Origin: Cedecea davisae DSM 4568
GTDB taxonomy: Bacteria > Pseudomonadota > Gammaproteobacteria > Enterobacterales > Enterobacteriaceae
Assembly (NCBI RefSeq): GCF_000412335.2
Contig: NZ_KE161030.1
Coordinates: 2,914,595 to 2,978,594, forward strand
Length of the DNA stretch: 64,000 bases
Direction of reading: 5' to 3'
Shown: positions 1 to 10,091 of the stretch, in pieces
Layout: each line of letters starts with the position of its first letter
Position numbering within the stretch: the stretch's first letter is position 1
Position numbers and translations under genes: made by a program
The notes under the pieces: generated by a model
The model's input: the letters and a program-made list of their open reading frames with translations, nothing else
The model's database searches: none
Told to the model about the DNA's origin: nothing

Positions 1-1098
1 ATGATGTTCATGGCGGCCGTCACCTTTGATTCGCTCGACCACTTTCTTCACGCTTTGAACGTGGTCGCGGTCGGCTATCAGCACCGCGTCTTTGGTCTGC
101 ACTACCACCAGATCTTTCACGCCTACGGTGGTCACCAGGCCGGACTCGGCATAGATATAGCTGTTTTCAGTCTCGTGGCTGATAACGTCGCCGTGATGCA
201 CATTGCCTTCAGAATTTTTGGTGCTGATTTCCCACAGCGATGACCAGGAGCCGACGTCGCTCCAGCCCGCATCCATCGGAACCACGACCGCATCAGCGGT
301 TTTTTCCATAACCGCGTAGTCGATGGACTCATCCGGGCAGTCCAGGAAGGCCTGCTCGTCAACGCGCACAAAATCAAGATCCGGGTCAACGCCTGCCATA
401 GCTTTCTCGCAGGCGGCCAGGATATCCGGGCGGAATTTCGCCAGTTCTTCGAGATAACGCCCGGCGCGGAACAGGAACATGCCGCTGTTCCAGTAATATT
501 CACCGCTGGCGACATAGGCCTGTGCGGTGCAAAGGTCCGGTTTTTCAACAAACTGGGCCACGCCAAAGGCCAGCGAATCAGCCCCGTTTTCCGGGCTGGC
601 AACGCCGCCCCGGCGAATGTAGCCATAGCCCGTTTCCGGCAGGTCGGGCACGATGCCAAAGGTCACCAGCTTCCCCGCTTCGGCGTAAGGCATCGCACTG
701 CGCACCGCATCGCGAAACGCATCTTCATTCTGAATAACGTGGTCTGCGGCAAGGATCAGCATCAGCGGATCCTGCTGCGGCTGATTACGCAAAGCGGCAA
801 GAGCCGCCAGCGCGATGGCCGGAGCGGTATTGCGCCCGGCAGGCTCCAGCACGATATTTTCGGTTAACTTGTTCAGCTGGCGCAGCTGCTCGGCCACGAT
901 AAAGCGATGCTGCTCATTGCAAATCACCACCGGGCTTTCGCATTCCACCCCGTTCAGGCGATTAATGGTCGTTTGCAGCATGGTCAGTTCCCCTTTCAGG
1001 CAGAGGAACTGTTTCGGGTACAGCACGCGGGAGAGAGGCCAGAGGCGGCTGCCGTTACCGCCTGCCATAATTACCGGATAGAGTTGTGAAGTACTCAT
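1..1098 (-). CDS. manC: Mannose-1-phosphate guanylyltransferase (3' end cut by the window)
   Basis: This gene makes GDP-mannose from mannose-1-phosphate and GTP, the precursor that Gmd and Fcl turn into GDP-fucose for colanic acid. The start codon at 1098 begins [20 protein letters not shown], which contains the nucleotidyltransferase loop [12 protein letters not shown]. About 366 of the usual 478 residues are visible, so the nucleotidyltransferase domain is present and the C-terminal cupin-like part lies outside the window. The frame is open to position 1. Its start overlaps the wcaI stop as ATGA, so the two are translationally coupled in the cps operon. In E. coli this gene is also called cpsB. 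Confidence 0.97.
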   Translation of the reverse strand, partial: MSTSQLYPVIMAGGNGSRLWPLSRVLYPKQFLCLKGELTMLQTTINRLNGVECESPVVICNEQHRFIVAEQLRQLNKLTENIVLEPAGRNTAPAIALAALAALRNQPQQDPLMLILAADHVIQNEDAFRDAVRSAMPYAEAGKLVTFGIVPDLPETGYGYIRRGGVASPENGADSLAFGVAQFVEKPDLCTAQAYVASGEYYWNSGMFLFRAGRYLEELAKFRPDILAACEKAMAGVDPDLDFVRVDEQAFLDCPDESIDYAVMEKTADAVVVPMDAGWSDVGSWSSLWEISTKNSEGNVHHGDVISHETENSYIYAESGLVTTVGVKDLVVVQTKDAVLIADRDHVQSVKKVVERIKGDGRHEHH

Positions 1099-2336
1099 AA
1101 ATTATCCCCGACTGTTTTTGAAGATATGGCGGCAACAAATTGACTCAGCACGTTCTCTTTTTCGATCGTGCGTTCGGCATATTCACGCGCCACCGTGTTG
1201 TTTGCAGGAAGCTGCAGGCAGCGTTCAATCCCGTCTGCCAGCGCGTCCGCGGACTCAGGCTCAACGCAGACCGCGATCCCCGGATAGGCTTCGCACAGCT
1301 GCCCCAGTTCGGTTTCCGGTTCAGCGGTAATCACCGCATTGCCGCCAACCGCCAGAATATTTGTCAGTTTTGAAGGCAGCACGGCGTCCGCCGCGCCGCG
1401 CCGCTGGATAACCAGATGGCAATCGGCCAGGCCAAGCAGCGCCGGTAGCGCCTCATAAGATTGAAGCGGGTGGAACACCACGTTATTCAGCCCGTGCACA
1501 TAAACCAGCTTTTCGAGACGCTCTTTGCCGCCGCCCTGCCCAACAATCACGAACAGGTACGGCATTTCGGCGAACTTGCCCGCAACTTCAATCAGCGTTT
1601 CCAGCCCCTGCTTCTCGCCGATATTGCCGGAGTAGAGAATGATTTTTTTATCTTCCGGCAGATTCAGGCTGGCGCGTAAAGCTCGCAGCTGTTCTGGCTC
1701 CACGTCGCGAAAACGCGCAACTTCCGACCAGTTCGGGAAGAAAATAACCCGCTGCGGATCGACGCCCTTTTCGACGGCTTTGTTCATCATCGAGCGGGAG
1801 ATAGTGGAGACGTTATCCACGTTATGCAGGCCGCTCTGTTCGAAACGCTGCGCGAGGCGAGCGATTTTGCCGGGCGTTTTGCCCGCCATTCCCAGCCCAA
1901 GCATCGCGTCCACTTCATAATCCTGAATATGCAGCAGCGTGCGTGCGCCGCTGAGTTTTGCCAGCAGGCGCATACCCGGTACGCAAAACAGCGTAGGCAC
2001 CACGCCGATAATGCGGTCCGGCTTCCAGCGGCGCTGCGCCAGGAGCGGGAACAAAGAGCTAAACGCGAAGCTACCGAGATGGATAAGGCGCTTCAGCGTA
2101 GAAGGCTGCTTCGGCACATAGAGCGGGCAGCGCCAGACGGTCGCTCTGCCCTGCTCTTTTTTGTATTTCCATGCCGAGTAGTCCGGGTGAACTTTCCATA
2201 CCGGATAATAGGGAGGCGCGGTTATCACCCGCACCTCGTGGCCCTGGCTGGTCATCCACTCCACCATTTCACCGGTGTACTTGCCGATGCCGGTCAGTTC
2301 GGGTGAATAGTTAATGCCGTAGACCAGAATTTTCAT
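1095..2336 (-). CDS. wcaI: Colanic acid glycosyltransferase WcaI (GT4 family)
   Basis: A 413-residue GT-B fold glycosyltransferase that matches E. coli WcaI (407 residues) in length and position. It begins [20 protein letters not shown], the glycine-rich N-terminal loop of GT4 enzymes, and the C-terminal half has a nucleotide-sugar binding region with [18 protein letters not shown]. It is predicted to add one sugar of the colanic acid repeat unit on undecaprenyl phosphate at the inner face of the membrane. Which linkage it forms cannot be read from the sequence. It overlaps gmm upstream and manC downstream by four bases each. Confidence 0.94.
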   Translation of the reverse strand: MKILVYGINYSPELTGIGKYTGEMVEWMTSQGHEVRVITAPPYYPVWKVHPDYSAWKYKKEQGRATVWRCPLYVPKQPSTLKRLIHLGSFAFSSLFPLLAQRRWKPDRIIGVVPTLFCVPGMRLLAKLSGARTLLHIQDYEVDAMLGLGMAGKTPGKIARLAQRFEQSGLHNVDNVSTISRSMMNKAVEKGVDPQRVIFFPNWSEVARFRDVEPEQLRALRASLNLPEDKKIILYSGNIGEKQGLETLIEVAGKFAEMPYLFVIVGQGGGKERLEKLVYVHGLNNVVFHPLQSYEALPALLGLADCHLVIQRRGAADAVLPSKLTNILAVGGNAVITAEPETELGQLCEAYPGIAVCVEPESADALADGIERCLQLPANNTVAREYAERTIEKENVLSQFVAAISSKTVGDNL

Positions 2337-2812
2337 AAGCCCGGTACCTTCCCTTTGCCCTGCTTAATGAAGTAAGCGCGGCTGTTATCGTGCACATCTT
2401 CGCGCTTGAGCAACGCTTCCGGCGTCAGCCAGCAGTAAGCTTTATGCTGCTCACCCGGCAGGCTTAGCTGCTTGTCATCCACCCGCAGGCGGAAGCCCAG
2501 CACGATGTAGTGGGTTGAAAAATCCTTGCCGGAAAAGTTATCGCCGTAGAAGTGCTGCCAGACGCCGTAAAACTCCCCGTCCGCAAGCGGGAAGGATGTG
2601 CCCAGCTCCGCCTCAGTCAGGCGGATAAAGGCGTTAGCCAGGGTTTCATCCTTCTGTACACGTCCGCCGGGCACGAACCAAAAGCCCTTTGCAGGGCGAT
2701 TGGTGCGCAGGCCAAGCAGGAATTCTCCGGCCTGGTTTTCGACGATAAGATCGATGGAGATAAGCGGCGTAGAGCTGACTACGGTGACAAAATCTTCAGC
2801 GCTCAGAAACAT
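2333..2812 (-). CDS. gmm: GDP-mannose mannosyl hydrolase (Nudix)
   Basis: A 159-residue Nudix enzyme, the same length as E. coli Gmm/WcaH, which hydrolyses GDP-mannose and GDP-glucose to GDP and sugar. It may tune the sugar-nucleotide pool for capsule synthesis. The modified Nudix box runs [20 protein letters not shown]. The start is set at [12 protein letters not shown] (2812): the open frame goes on upstream to 3088, but that part lies inside fcl and does not resemble the family. It starts two bases after the fcl stop and ends with an ATGA overlap into wcaI. Confidence 0.96.
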   Translation of the reverse strand: MFLSAEDFVTVVSSTPLISIDLIVENQAGEFLLGLRTNRPAKGFWFVPGGRVQKDETLANAFIRLTEAELGTSFPLADGEFYGVWQHFYGDNFSGKDFSTHYIVLGFRLRVDDKQLSLPGEQHKAYCWLTPEALLKREDVHDNSRAYFIKQGKGKVPGL

Positions 2813-2814
2813 GC

Positions 2815-3780
2815 TTACCCCCGGAACCGCTGCAGGTTTTCGAGGAACCACTGATAAGTGCTGGCGAGGCCGGCCTCCAGTGAAATCTCGTGATACCAGC
2901 CGAGGCGATGCAGGCGGGAAACATCCAGCAATTTGCGCGGCGTGCCGTCGGGCTTGCTGGCGTCGAACACCACGCGGCCACGGTAGCCGGTCACTTTTGC
3001 AATGGTCTGTGCCAGTTCCCGAATGGTGCAGTCGATGCCGGTGCCGACGTTGATGTGCGACAGCATCGGTTCGGTATTCTCCTGCCACACTTCCTGGTCC
3101 AGCTCCATTACGTGAATACTTGCCGCCGCCATATCGTCAACGTGCAGGAATTCGCGCATCGGCGTGCCGCTGCCCCAGACAACCACATCCGGCGCGTTAT
3201 CCTGCGTGGCTTCGTGGAAGCGGCGCAGCAGCGCAGGAATAACGTGCGAGTTGCTCGGGTGGAAGTTGTCGTTCGGCCCGTAGAGGTTGGTCGGCATCAC
3301 CGAGCGATAGTCGCGGCCATACTGACGGTTATAGGACTCGCAGAGCTTGATCCCGGCAATTTTGGCTATCGCGTATGGCTCGTTAGTCGCCTCAAGCGTG
3401 CCCTGCAGCAACTCGCTTTCAGCCATAGGCTGCTGCGCCATCTTCGGATAAATACAGGACGAACCGAGGAACAACAGCTTGTTCACGCCGTGCGTATGTG
3501 CGGCATAAATAATGTTGTTCTCAATCATCATGTTCTCGTAGATGAACTCCGCCGGATAAGTGTTGTTGGCAACAATGCCCCCCACTTTTGCCGCCGCAAG
3601 ATACACCTGGTCGATTTTCTCACCGGCAAAAAAGGCGTTCACCGCTGCGCTGTCCAGCAGGTTCAGTTCGTCACGCCCGCGCAGTACCAGCTCCACGTCA
3701 TCACGCTGCCCAAGCTGGCGTTCGATGGCCGAGCCCACCATTCCCCGGTGGCCGGCAACAAAGATACGTTTTTTATTCAT
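2815..3780 (-). CDS. fcl: GDP-L-fucose synthase
   Basis: This short-chain dehydrogenase-like enzyme epimerises and reduces GDP-4-keto-6-deoxymannose to GDP-L-fucose with NADPH. The protein has 321 residues, identical in length to E. coli Fcl (WcaG). It shows the Rossmann start [10 protein letters not shown], the Ser of SSCIYPK and the YAIAK catalytic Tyr-Lys pair. It sits between gmd, whose product is its substrate, and gmm, with two-base gaps on both sides. Confidence 0.97.
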   Translation of the reverse strand: MNKKRIFVAGHRGMVGSAIERQLGQRDDVELVLRGRDELNLLDSAAVNAFFAGEKIDQVYLAAAKVGGIVANNTYPAEFIYENMMIENNIIYAAHTHGVNKLLFLGSSCIYPKMAQQPMAESELLQGTLEATNEPYAIAKIAGIKLCESYNRQYGRDYRSVMPTNLYGPNDNFHPSNSHVIPALLRRFHEATQDNAPDVVVWGSGTPMREFLHVDDMAAASIHVMELDQEVWQENTEPMLSHINVGTGIDCTIRELAQTIAKVTGYRGRVVFDASKPDGTPRKLLDVSRLHRLGWYHEISLEAGLASTYQWFLENLQRFRG

Positions 3781-3782
3781 GC

Positions 3783-4904
3783 TCAGGACTCCAGCGCGAT
3801 GGCTACCTCATACCCGTGGGACTTCAGCAGAGAGTGTTTCTTCGCCGCTTCCAGATCTTTGGCTACCATTTCGCCGACCATTTCCTGAAGCGTAATTTCC
3901 GGTTTCCAGCCCAGGGTTTCGTGCGCTTTGGTCGGGTCGCCCAGCAGGGTTTCTACTTCGGCAGGACGGAAGTAACGCGGGTCAACGGAGATGATAATGT
4001 CGCCAGGTTTTACGCCCGGTGCGTCATGGCCAGTAACGGAAACCACAATGCCTTTCTCTTCCACGCCCTGGCCTTCAAAGCGCAGCTTAATGCCGAGCTG
4101 AGCGGCGGCCATTTCCACAAACTGGCGAACGGAATACTGCACGCCGGTGGCAATAACGAAATCTTCCGGCTTGTCCTGTTGCAGCATCATCCACTGCATT
4201 TTCACGTAGTCTTTGGCGTGACCCCAGTCGCGCAGCGAGTCCATGTTGCCGAGGTACAGGCACTTCTCCAGACCCTGAGCAATGTTGGCGATAGCGCGGG
4301 TGATTTTACGGGTCACGAAGGTTTCGCCGCGGCGCGGGGACTCGTGGTTAAAGAGAATGCCGTTACAGGCGTACATGCCGTAGGATTCGCGGTAGTTTAC
4401 GGTTATCCAGTAAGCGTAAAGTTTGGCAACCGCGTAAGGAGAGCGAGGGTAGAAAGGCGTGGTCTCTTTCTGCGGGATCTCTTGCACCAGGCCGTACAGC
4501 TCGGAGGTAGAAGCCTGATAGAAACGCGTTTTCTTTTCCAGGCCAAGGAAGCGGATAGCCTCCAGCAGGCGCAGAGTGCCCATCGCATCAACGTCAGCGG
4601 TATACTCCGGCGATTCAAACGAAACCGCTACATGGCTCATGGCGCCGAGGTTATACACTTCATCCGGCTTCACTTCAGACAGAATGCGGGTCAGATTGGA
4701 AGTGTCGGTCAGGTCACCGTAGTGCAGGTGGAACTTAGGGTTGCCCGCATGCGGGTCCTGATAAATGTGGTCAACACGCTCGGTATTGAAAGAAGAGGCG
4801 CGACGCTTGATACCGTGAACTTCATAGCCTTTTTCCAGCAGGAATTCCGCCAGGTAAGAGCCGTCTTGTCCGGTGACACCCGTGATGAGAGCTACTTTAG
4901 TCAT
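3783..4904 (-). CDS. gmd: GDP-mannose 4,6-dehydratase
   Basis: Converts GDP-mannose to GDP-4-keto-6-deoxy-mannose, the first step towards GDP-fucose. It has 373 residues as in E. coli, an N-terminal NADP-binding [13 protein letters not shown] motif and the active-site [12 protein letters not shown] segment. A 111-base gap containing a GC-rich intergenic repeat separates it from the upstream gene wcaF, one of only a few real gaps in this operon. Confidence 0.98.
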   Translation of the reverse strand: MTKVALITGVTGQDGSYLAEFLLEKGYEVHGIKRRASSFNTERVDHIYQDPHAGNPKFHLHYGDLTDTSNLTRILSEVKPDEVYNLGAMSHVAVSFESPEYTADVDAMGTLRLLEAIRFLGLEKKTRFYQASTSELYGLVQEIPQKETTPFYPRSPYAVAKLYAYWITVNYRESYGMYACNGILFNHESPRRGETFVTRKITRAIANIAQGLEKCLYLGNMDSLRDWGHAKDYVKMQWMMLQQDKPEDFVIATGVQYSVRQFVEMAAAQLGIKLRFEGQGVEEKGIVVSVTGHDAPGVKPGDIIISVDPRYFRPAEVETLLGDPTKAHETLGWKPEITLQEMVGEMVAKDLEAAKKHSLLKSHGYEVAIALES

Positions 4905-4936
4905 GATAATTTATCCTCTATGAACATTTTTATTGG

Positions 4937-5010
4937 CCCTTACCCCTCACCCCATCCCCCTCCCCGATGGAGAGAGGGCGAGAACCGCTAATGAGTAGAG
5001 CGAGGGTGAA
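4937..5010. repeat. GC-rich intergenic repeat between wcaF and gmd
   Basis: The spacer carries CCCTCACCCC and CCCTCCCC blocks followed by GGAGAGAGGGCGAG and GAGGGTGA, so C-rich and G-rich strands can fold on each other. Similar C-rich/G-rich pairs occur near 53981-54033 and 63549-63580. It looks like one of the dispersed palindromic repeats that lie between genes in enterobacteria. The family assignment is an inference. Confidence 0.45.
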
Positions 5011-5015
5011 AATAA

Positions 5016-5555
5016 TTACGCGCGTTCGCGTATTTTTACTGCCGGGTTACCCCGGCAAATGGCATTCGCCGGTAATGATTTATAAACGCTGCTACGTGCC
5101 CCAACTACACAACCATCACCGATGGTTACGCCAGGAGAAACAAATACATCTGTCGCCAGCCAGCATTTTTCCCCAATCACAATTGGCGCCTGAGTAATAT
5201 CAAAATGCTTACTCATATAATCGTGGCTGCCGGTGCACAAATAACACTTCTGCGATACAACCGAATTAGCCCCGACAACAATTTCGCCGAGGGTATAAAG
5301 CACTGCGTCATCGCCTACCCAGGCATGATCGCCAAGTGTTAATTTCCACGGATAGGTAATTTTAACCGATGGACGAATAACAACTTTCTTGCCCACCTTC
5401 GCGCCAAACAGACGTAATAAAAATGCACGCCAGGGATATAAAACCTGCGGCGACCAGGCAAATAATGTTGCCTGAACGGCCCACCACAATTGCACTTTAA
5501 TGCCACCAGCGCCGCGAAATCCCCTCGGCACGCTGAAGCCGCTTAATTCCTGCAT
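5016..5555 (-). CDS. wcaF: Colanic acid O-acetyltransferase WcaF
   Basis: A 179-residue left-handed beta-helix (hexapeptide repeat) acetyltransferase, close to the 182 residues of E. coli WcaF. Repeat-like turns such as VVIRPSVKI, AWVGDDAVL and VTIGDGCVVGA are visible, and the acceptor-site region has CTGSHDY. It uses acetyl-CoA to O-acetylate colanic acid sugars. The gene follows wcaE after a 16-base gap. Confidence 0.94.
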   Translation of the reverse strand: MQELSGFSVPRGFRGAGGIKVQLWWAVQATLFAWSPQVLYPWRAFLLRLFGAKVGKKVVIRPSVKITYPWKLTLGDHAWVGDDAVLYTLGEIVVGANSVVSQKCYLCTGSHDYMSKHFDITQAPIVIGEKCWLATDVFVSPGVTIGDGCVVGARSSVYKSLPANAICRGNPAVKIRERA

Positions 5556-5571
5556 AATGATCCCCGTGCGC

Positions 5572-6324
5572 TCAGGCTTTGTTATAAAGCGCCTTGGCTT
5601 TACCGGTGGTTCTCAACCGCAGTTGAAAAGAAAGCTCCGCAATAAACCCCGGCACTCGTAATATTTTGCGCTGTACTTTTTTTGCATCACGACACAGCTC
5701 AATATTATTGGAGGTAGATACGCCGCCCATTGAAAACTCAGACACCAGCCCTTTAATGCGTTTAAATGCATAACCACTTTTATACATTTTTGCCGCCAGA
5801 GCGTAATCGGAAGAGACTTTATATTGCAGATCGTAAGGATGTTTACGCAGCCCGGAGAGCGGAAAAAATATCGCCTGATGGCTGGCAGGCAGGCTGTGGT
5901 AGATATACCAGCCGCGCTTGGCGCTGCGGCGAGTTTTGTTGCCGTCACCGAAGTCCAGCAGCGCATCGCCGATGACCATCGCGTTATCTCGCTCGCTAAG
6001 CACCACAAGCTGTTGAATAACTTCGGTGATTTCCGGGTGGAAGGCATCTCCGGAATTAAGGAATAAAGCATAACGCCCGCGCGCCATCGCGATGCCTTTA
6101 TTCATGGCATCATAAATACCGTTATCTTTGTCGCTAACAAAGCGCAGGTTGTACTGGCCGTTCAGGCTGCCAAGAAATTCTGCGGTGCCGTCCGGCGAAT
6201 TGCCATCGACGACAATCCACTCAAATTCAACGCCTTTTGCCTGAGCTAAATGAGCCAGCGACTGCCAGGTTTTCACCACGCCGTCATAATTACGCCATGC
6301 GACTGTAATAACACTTAATAACAT
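5572..6324 (-). CDS. wcaE: Colanic acid glycosyltransferase WcaE (GT2 family)
   Basis: A 250-residue GT-A fold transferase. [16 protein letters not shown] is the GT2 N-terminal strand-loop, [10 protein letters not shown] and [16 protein letters not shown] form the nucleotide-sugar/metal region, and ALFLNSGD follows as the second acidic motif. It is predicted to add a sugar to the lipid-linked colanic acid repeat. The start overlaps the wcaD stop by one base (TAATG). Confidence 0.94.
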   Translation of the reverse strand: MLLSVITVAWRNYDGVVKTWQSLAHLAQAKGVEFEWIVVDGNSPDGTAEFLGSLNGQYNLRFVSDKDNGIYDAMNKGIAMARGRYALFLNSGDAFHPEITEVIQQLVVLSERDNAMVIGDALLDFGDGNKTRRSAKRGWYIYHSLPASHQAIFFPLSGLRKHPYDLQYKVSSDYALAAKMYKSGYAFKRIKGLVSEFSMGGVSTSNNIELCRDAKKVQRKILRVPGFIAELSFQLRLRTTGKAKALYNKA

Positions 6325-7556
6325 TATTGCGCACCTCCTGGCAGCGTCGAATTAATTGCCTTGCGCAAAATAAATGGGCAAACAATTAAGAAAGCATATT
6401 CCGGACTAAAAATTGAGCCGGTAAAAAACAAGGATACAGGCATAAACAGCCAAAGCTGAACCCGATAATTCTCATTATTACCGAAAGCGTTACGCATCAT
6501 TTTCAAAACGCGCCACATATAACCGGCGGTCATCAATACTGCAAACCATGAGAAATAAATAATCAGCAGATAAAGACCATTGTCCACGGTTTTACCCACG
6601 TCCGCACCGTTAAATATTCCGAATGATGCGACATATTCATAAAGTGAGCCAAAACGTACCACGCCATCAACGTTGGCCAGGGAATAACCTACCATCGCCA
6701 GCGGACCTATTATACGATAATAGGAAGATGACCCTTCGGTTCCCAAATCTCCGACTCGCGTCGCGATATAAGGAAATGCAAACACCAGCCCGATTAAAAA
6801 AACCGCCAAAGAAATAATTGCTAACGGCAACTTCTTTTTGATGGCGCTTTTATTAAGGTATTGGAACGCCCACTCCAGCAAATAAAACAGAATAAAAGTC
6901 ATTACGCCGGAGAAAGATCCTGAAAGGATTATCCCTAAAAGAATCATAACATCAGTTTTCGGCGTTTTGATACCAAACTGTTTGATGCTGAGCCAAATTG
7001 AGATTAATGCCAGGGCGAAGAATGCCGGCTCAAAATAGAGAGCGGTAGTTCGCCGCCCGCCAAAGCTAATAAAGTTGAGTACATAGCTGTTGCTGTAGAT
7101 AAGAAACTTCGAGATTTTCTCAATCAGGGTGCTGCCGCCGGTAAGGATAATCTGCGCCATTTCGGCAGCGGCAAGGATGACGATAATCCCCACCACACAG
7201 TAAAAGAAACGCAGGATTTTTCGGTGGTTACGCTGCGAAATGGTTTTAAAACGGCAACTCCACGTCATGCCGAGGATAAGCACGATGTAGACAAACAGCA
7301 TCATCGACGTCACGTATTTAGCGGCATCAAGCGACTGACCAAAGATGTAGTTAAACGCCGTCAACCCTGCCCCTACTCCCAACGCAATCATTAACTTCTT
7401 CAGATTAATGCGCTCGATGTATAAAAACAGGATAGCGGGCAGAAACGTCACGATGGTGATGGGAAAGCTCTCCCCGAGAGAGGCCAGCTTGATGTTCACC
7501 ACCAGATAGATGAACGGCAGCAGCAGATAGCTACAGACCCTGATAGAACGAGACAT
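6324..7556 (-). CDS. wcaD: Putative colanic acid polymerase WcaD (Wzy-like)
   Basis: A polytopic membrane protein of 410 residues with about ten hydrophobic segments, matching E. coli WcaD (405). It is the presumed Wzy-type polymerase that joins repeat units on the periplasmic face. The start is set at [19 protein letters not shown] (7556) because the family begins there. The frame is open to 7580 and would add MENRCWRN. With the chosen start it overlaps the end of wcaC by 26 bases, longer than the other overlaps in the operon. Confidence 0.92.
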   Translation of the reverse strand: MSRSIRVCSYLLLPFIYLVVNIKLASLGESFPITIVTFLPAILFLYIERINLKKLMIALGVGAGLTAFNYIFGQSLDAAKYVTSMMLFVYIVLILGMTWSCRFKTISQRNHRKILRFFYCVVGIIVILAAAEMAQIILTGGSTLIEKISKFLIYSNSYVLNFISFGGRRTTALYFEPAFFALALISIWLSIKQFGIKTPKTDVMILLGIILSGSFSGVMTFILFYLLEWAFQYLNKSAIKKKLPLAIISLAVFLIGLVFAFPYIATRVGDLGTEGSSSYYRIIGPLAMVGYSLANVDGVVRFGSLYEYVASFGIFNGADVGKTVDNGLYLLIIYFSWFAVLMTAGYMWRVLKMMRNAFGNNENYRVQLWLFMPVSLFFTGSIFSPEYAFLIVCPFILRKAINSTLPGGAQ

Positions 7557-8748
7557 ATTCCTCCAGCATCTGTTTTCCACTGTAGGCCTGGCGACTCGCT
7601 TCGCGGAAGGTGGCTAAATCGGTGGCAAATATCTGCCGGGCAAGCTGAGCTTTTTTGAGCTGAACCAGGGCCGGAACCCGATCGGAAGTGAAGGTTTTTC
7701 CGCCGACTTTACGCAGCACTTCGTCCGCAGCTTCACTGCGGGTTGCCACTACCGGCACGCCGATGGACAGCGCTTCACAGAGGATCAGCGGGTAGTTGTC
7801 CACCCTGGAGCTGAACACCAGACTGTCCATGGTATTCAGCTCGCTCATCAATGCCCGTTTGTCGGTCATATAGCCGTGATTAATCACGTTATTGCCGCTA
7901 AACGGAGAGAACTTGCCGAAGGTATGCAGCTCAATTTTATCGCCGAGTGCCATCAGTTCCTGCACCAGTTTTTGGTCTGTTTTGCCGTCGTAGCGCAGGT
8001 CATGGGCAACAATCGCTACCCGCGGTTTCGCGGTACCGGCCGCACTTTCAGGCAATTCCGCCAGAATAGCTTCGGTCGCTACGTCGATGCCGTTATTGAT
8101 TATTTTGCAGCACCCTGCCCCGTACAGCTGGTTAAAAGCTTCGGCAACATGCTGGCTCGGGGAAATAAACTGGCAGCCGAGCGCCAGCATTTCACGAAAC
8201 AGCTGGCGCTTGCCGTCTACCATCTGGTGAGCTTTATCGACCTTCACCGGCGGGTAGTTGTTCAGCGTCGGGCATTTTGTGCAGCCGGTTTTCCAACCTT
8301 CGCAGCCGTCAAGAAACGCACAGCGGCCGGTAATACTCCAGTGGTCGTGCAGCGTCCAGACGAAGGTCACGTCCGGCTTGTTGGCCTTTACTCGCTGGCA
8401 GAAAGAAACCATCTCATCGAGATTCAGCCAGTAGCTGTGTACGACGTGGAAGTGTAAAACCACCGGCTGCTGGCTGCGGATAACGCTTCGGTAAAGCTTA
8501 TTGAGGTTGCCGAACGGGTCGCGATTTAAAAAGCGAAACAGCGCGATATTGGCGATAGAAACCAGGCGGGGCGTGTGCTTCACCACATCCGGGTAGATAT
8601 CGTGGCTGGCGCTTTTTTTACCGCCCTTGCCGTAGCCATAAATAAAACGCGAAGATAATCCCGCAAGGCGCGCGCGCTGATGCAAGTCCAGCGCTACGCC
8701 AGCAGCTCCGCCTTCGGCCAGCCGCACGTTAAATTGCATAATGTTCAT
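7531..8748 (-). CDS. wcaC: Colanic acid glycosyltransferase WcaC (GT4 family)
   Basis: A 405-residue GT-B glycosyltransferase, the same length as E. coli WcaC. It starts MNIMQFNVRLAEGGAAGVAL and carries a Cys-rich stretch (CAFLDGCEGWKTGCTKCP) typical of this subgroup, plus a C-terminal nucleotide-sugar site with LCEALSIGVPVVATRSEAADE. It extends the colanic acid repeat at the cytoplasmic side of the membrane. Its start overlaps the wcaB stop as ATGA. Confidence 0.94.
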   Translation of the reverse strand: MNIMQFNVRLAEGGAAGVALDLHQRARLAGLSSRFIYGYGKGGKKSASHDIYPDVVKHTPRLVSIANIALFRFLNRDPFGNLNKLYRSVIRSQQPVVLHFHVVHSYWLNLDEMVSFCQRVKANKPDVTFVWTLHDHWSITGRCAFLDGCEGWKTGCTKCPTLNNYPPVKVDKAHQMVDGKRQLFREMLALGCQFISPSQHVAEAFNQLYGAGCCKIINNGIDVATEAILAELPESAAGTAKPRVAIVAHDLRYDGKTDQKLVQELMALGDKIELHTFGKFSPFSGNNVINHGYMTDKRALMSELNTMDSLVFSSRVDNYPLILCEALSIGVPVVATRSEAADEVLRKVGGKTFTSDRVPALVQLKKAQLARQIFATDLATFREASRQAYSGKQMLEEYVSFYQGL

Positions 8749-9230
8749 TTGATGACCTTCACCCGTGCTTTTTCACCGACTACCAGCGCATTGTCCGGCA
8801 CGCTGTCCAGCACCACGCTCCCCGCCCCTATCGCCACGTTATTACCAATGGTGATATCGCCAACGATAACTACATTGGCACCCAGCTCAACGCCGTTACC
8901 GATGACCGGGCAGGCCAGGCTTTTGCCGCGGTTGCCAATCGTTACGCCGTGACGGATGGTTAAATCATCCCCGGCAACCACGAATTTATTGATAACCACC
9001 GCGTAGCCATGATGAATAGTAAAACGGCGGCCAATCGTGGCTCCGGCCTGGATCTCGTAGCCAAACAGGCATTCGGTAACGAAGCGATAAAAAAGTATCG
9101 CTGGCGCAGCCCAGAGGTTGTTGATGACGTTTTTTTTGCGCCACACCGAGCAGAAATGGGCGACGCGATAGGCCAGCACCATGCAGCAGGGCCGCAGGCT
9201 CCAGCTATTAGCTCGTAAGTCTTCCAGCAC
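8745..9230 (-). CDS. wcaB: Colanic acid O-acetyltransferase WcaB
   Basis: A 161-residue serine-acetyltransferase-like hexapeptide-repeat protein (E. coli WcaB has 162). The segment YEIQAGATIGRRFTIHHGYA holds the catalytic His region, followed by repeat turns GNGVELGANVVIVGDITIGN. It probably acetylates a colanic acid sugar with acetyl-CoA. The gene begins two bases after the wcaA stop. Confidence 0.94.
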   Translation of the reverse strand: MLEDLRANSWSLRPCCMVLAYRVAHFCSVWRKKNVINNLWAAPAILFYRFVTECLFGYEIQAGATIGRRFTIHHGYAVVINKFVVAGDDLTIRHGVTIGNRGKSLACPVIGNGVELGANVVIVGDITIGNNVAIGAGSVVLDSVPDNALVVGEKARVKVIK

Positions 9231-9232
9231 GC

Positions 9233-10081
9233 TTATTTCCCCCGCAGGCTGTCGGCCAGGCGCTTGGTATTACGCACGGTCAGCAGCGCCAGCAAAGTAC
9301 GCATCGACATGCGCTTATTACGAATCTGGTAAAGGGTGTAGAGCTGGTATTTCTTACTGGCGCGGTCGAACTTGTCCTTGTGCTTGCGGTAGAAGTGGAA
9401 ATAACCGGAAAACTTCTTCGGCGATTGGGTTATCTGCATTTCCCCGTGGTTCACATGCAGGATTTGCGTGGCCTCTTCCAGCTTCCACGGCTGGCCGTAC
9501 TCGACCACCATACGCAGGAAAATATCGTAATCCTGAGCCGCCTTTAACGTCGTATCGAACAGGCAGTTTTTAAAGCGTTCAGCGTAGGTAAATACCTGAT
9601 TGCCAATAATATTACGCTTATAAAACAGCTTCAGAGAGTAAGGTGACTTCGGATACAGCGGCAAACTACCCGGCTGGGAATAAACCTGCCCCTCACACAG
9701 ATAATCGTTGGCATACAGGAAGGCATGCGTGACCAGCTGATGCTGATGAGAGAGGAAAGTAGACAGCCGGTTGGGCGTCCACTCGTCGTCGTCGTCAATA
9801 CCGGTGACAAACCGCCCCTGCGCCAGCCCGATAGCCTGGTTGCGCACCGAACAGGCACCGCTATTAACGTCGTTATGGATGTAACGCACGCGCGGGTCGC
9901 CAAGCTCCTCAACAAACTGCTGAAGCTGTTGAAAATTAGCCGAGCAGTCGTCGACGATAATCATTTCCCAGTGAGTATAATCCTGACGCAATACCGACTT
10001 AATGGCGCGAATGGCCAACTGCTGCCGGTTCCACGTGGGCATATAAATAGAGATAAGCGGGCAGTCTGCGCTGCTGTTCAT
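9233..10081 (-). CDS. wcaA: Colanic acid glycosyltransferase WcaA (GT2 family)
   Basis: A GT-A glycosyltransferase of 282 residues (E. coli WcaA: 279). It has CPLISIYMPTWNRQQLAIRA, MIIVDDCS and the metal-binding GIDDDDEWTPNRL. The start at 10081 (MNSSADCPLISIYMP) is preferred because an AAGGTG ribosome site lies 8 bases upstream. In-frame ATG codons at 10087 and farther upstream (frame open to 10117) sit on or before that site or inside wzc. It is the first glycosyltransferase gene after the export genes. Confidence 0.93.
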   Translation of the reverse strand: MNSSADCPLISIYMPTWNRQQLAIRAIKSVLRQDYTHWEMIIVDDCSANFQQLQQFVEELGDPRVRYIHNDVNSGACSVRNQAIGLAQGRFVTGIDDDDEWTPNRLSTFLSHQHQLVTHAFLYANDYLCEGQVYSQPGSLPLYPKSPYSLKLFYKRNIIGNQVFTYAERFKNCLFDTTLKAAQDYDIFLRMVVEYGQPWKLEEATQILHVNHGEMQITQSPKKFSGYFHFYRKHKDKFDRASKKYQLYTLYQIRNKRMSMRTLLALLTVRNTKRLADSLRGK

Positions 10082-10091
10082 GGTCATCACC

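Noticed and set aside
2890-4991. Long plus-strand frames (332 and 467 codons)
   Set aside because: They are antisense to fcl and gmd, which are full length with all catalytic motifs. High GC content opens such shadow frames.
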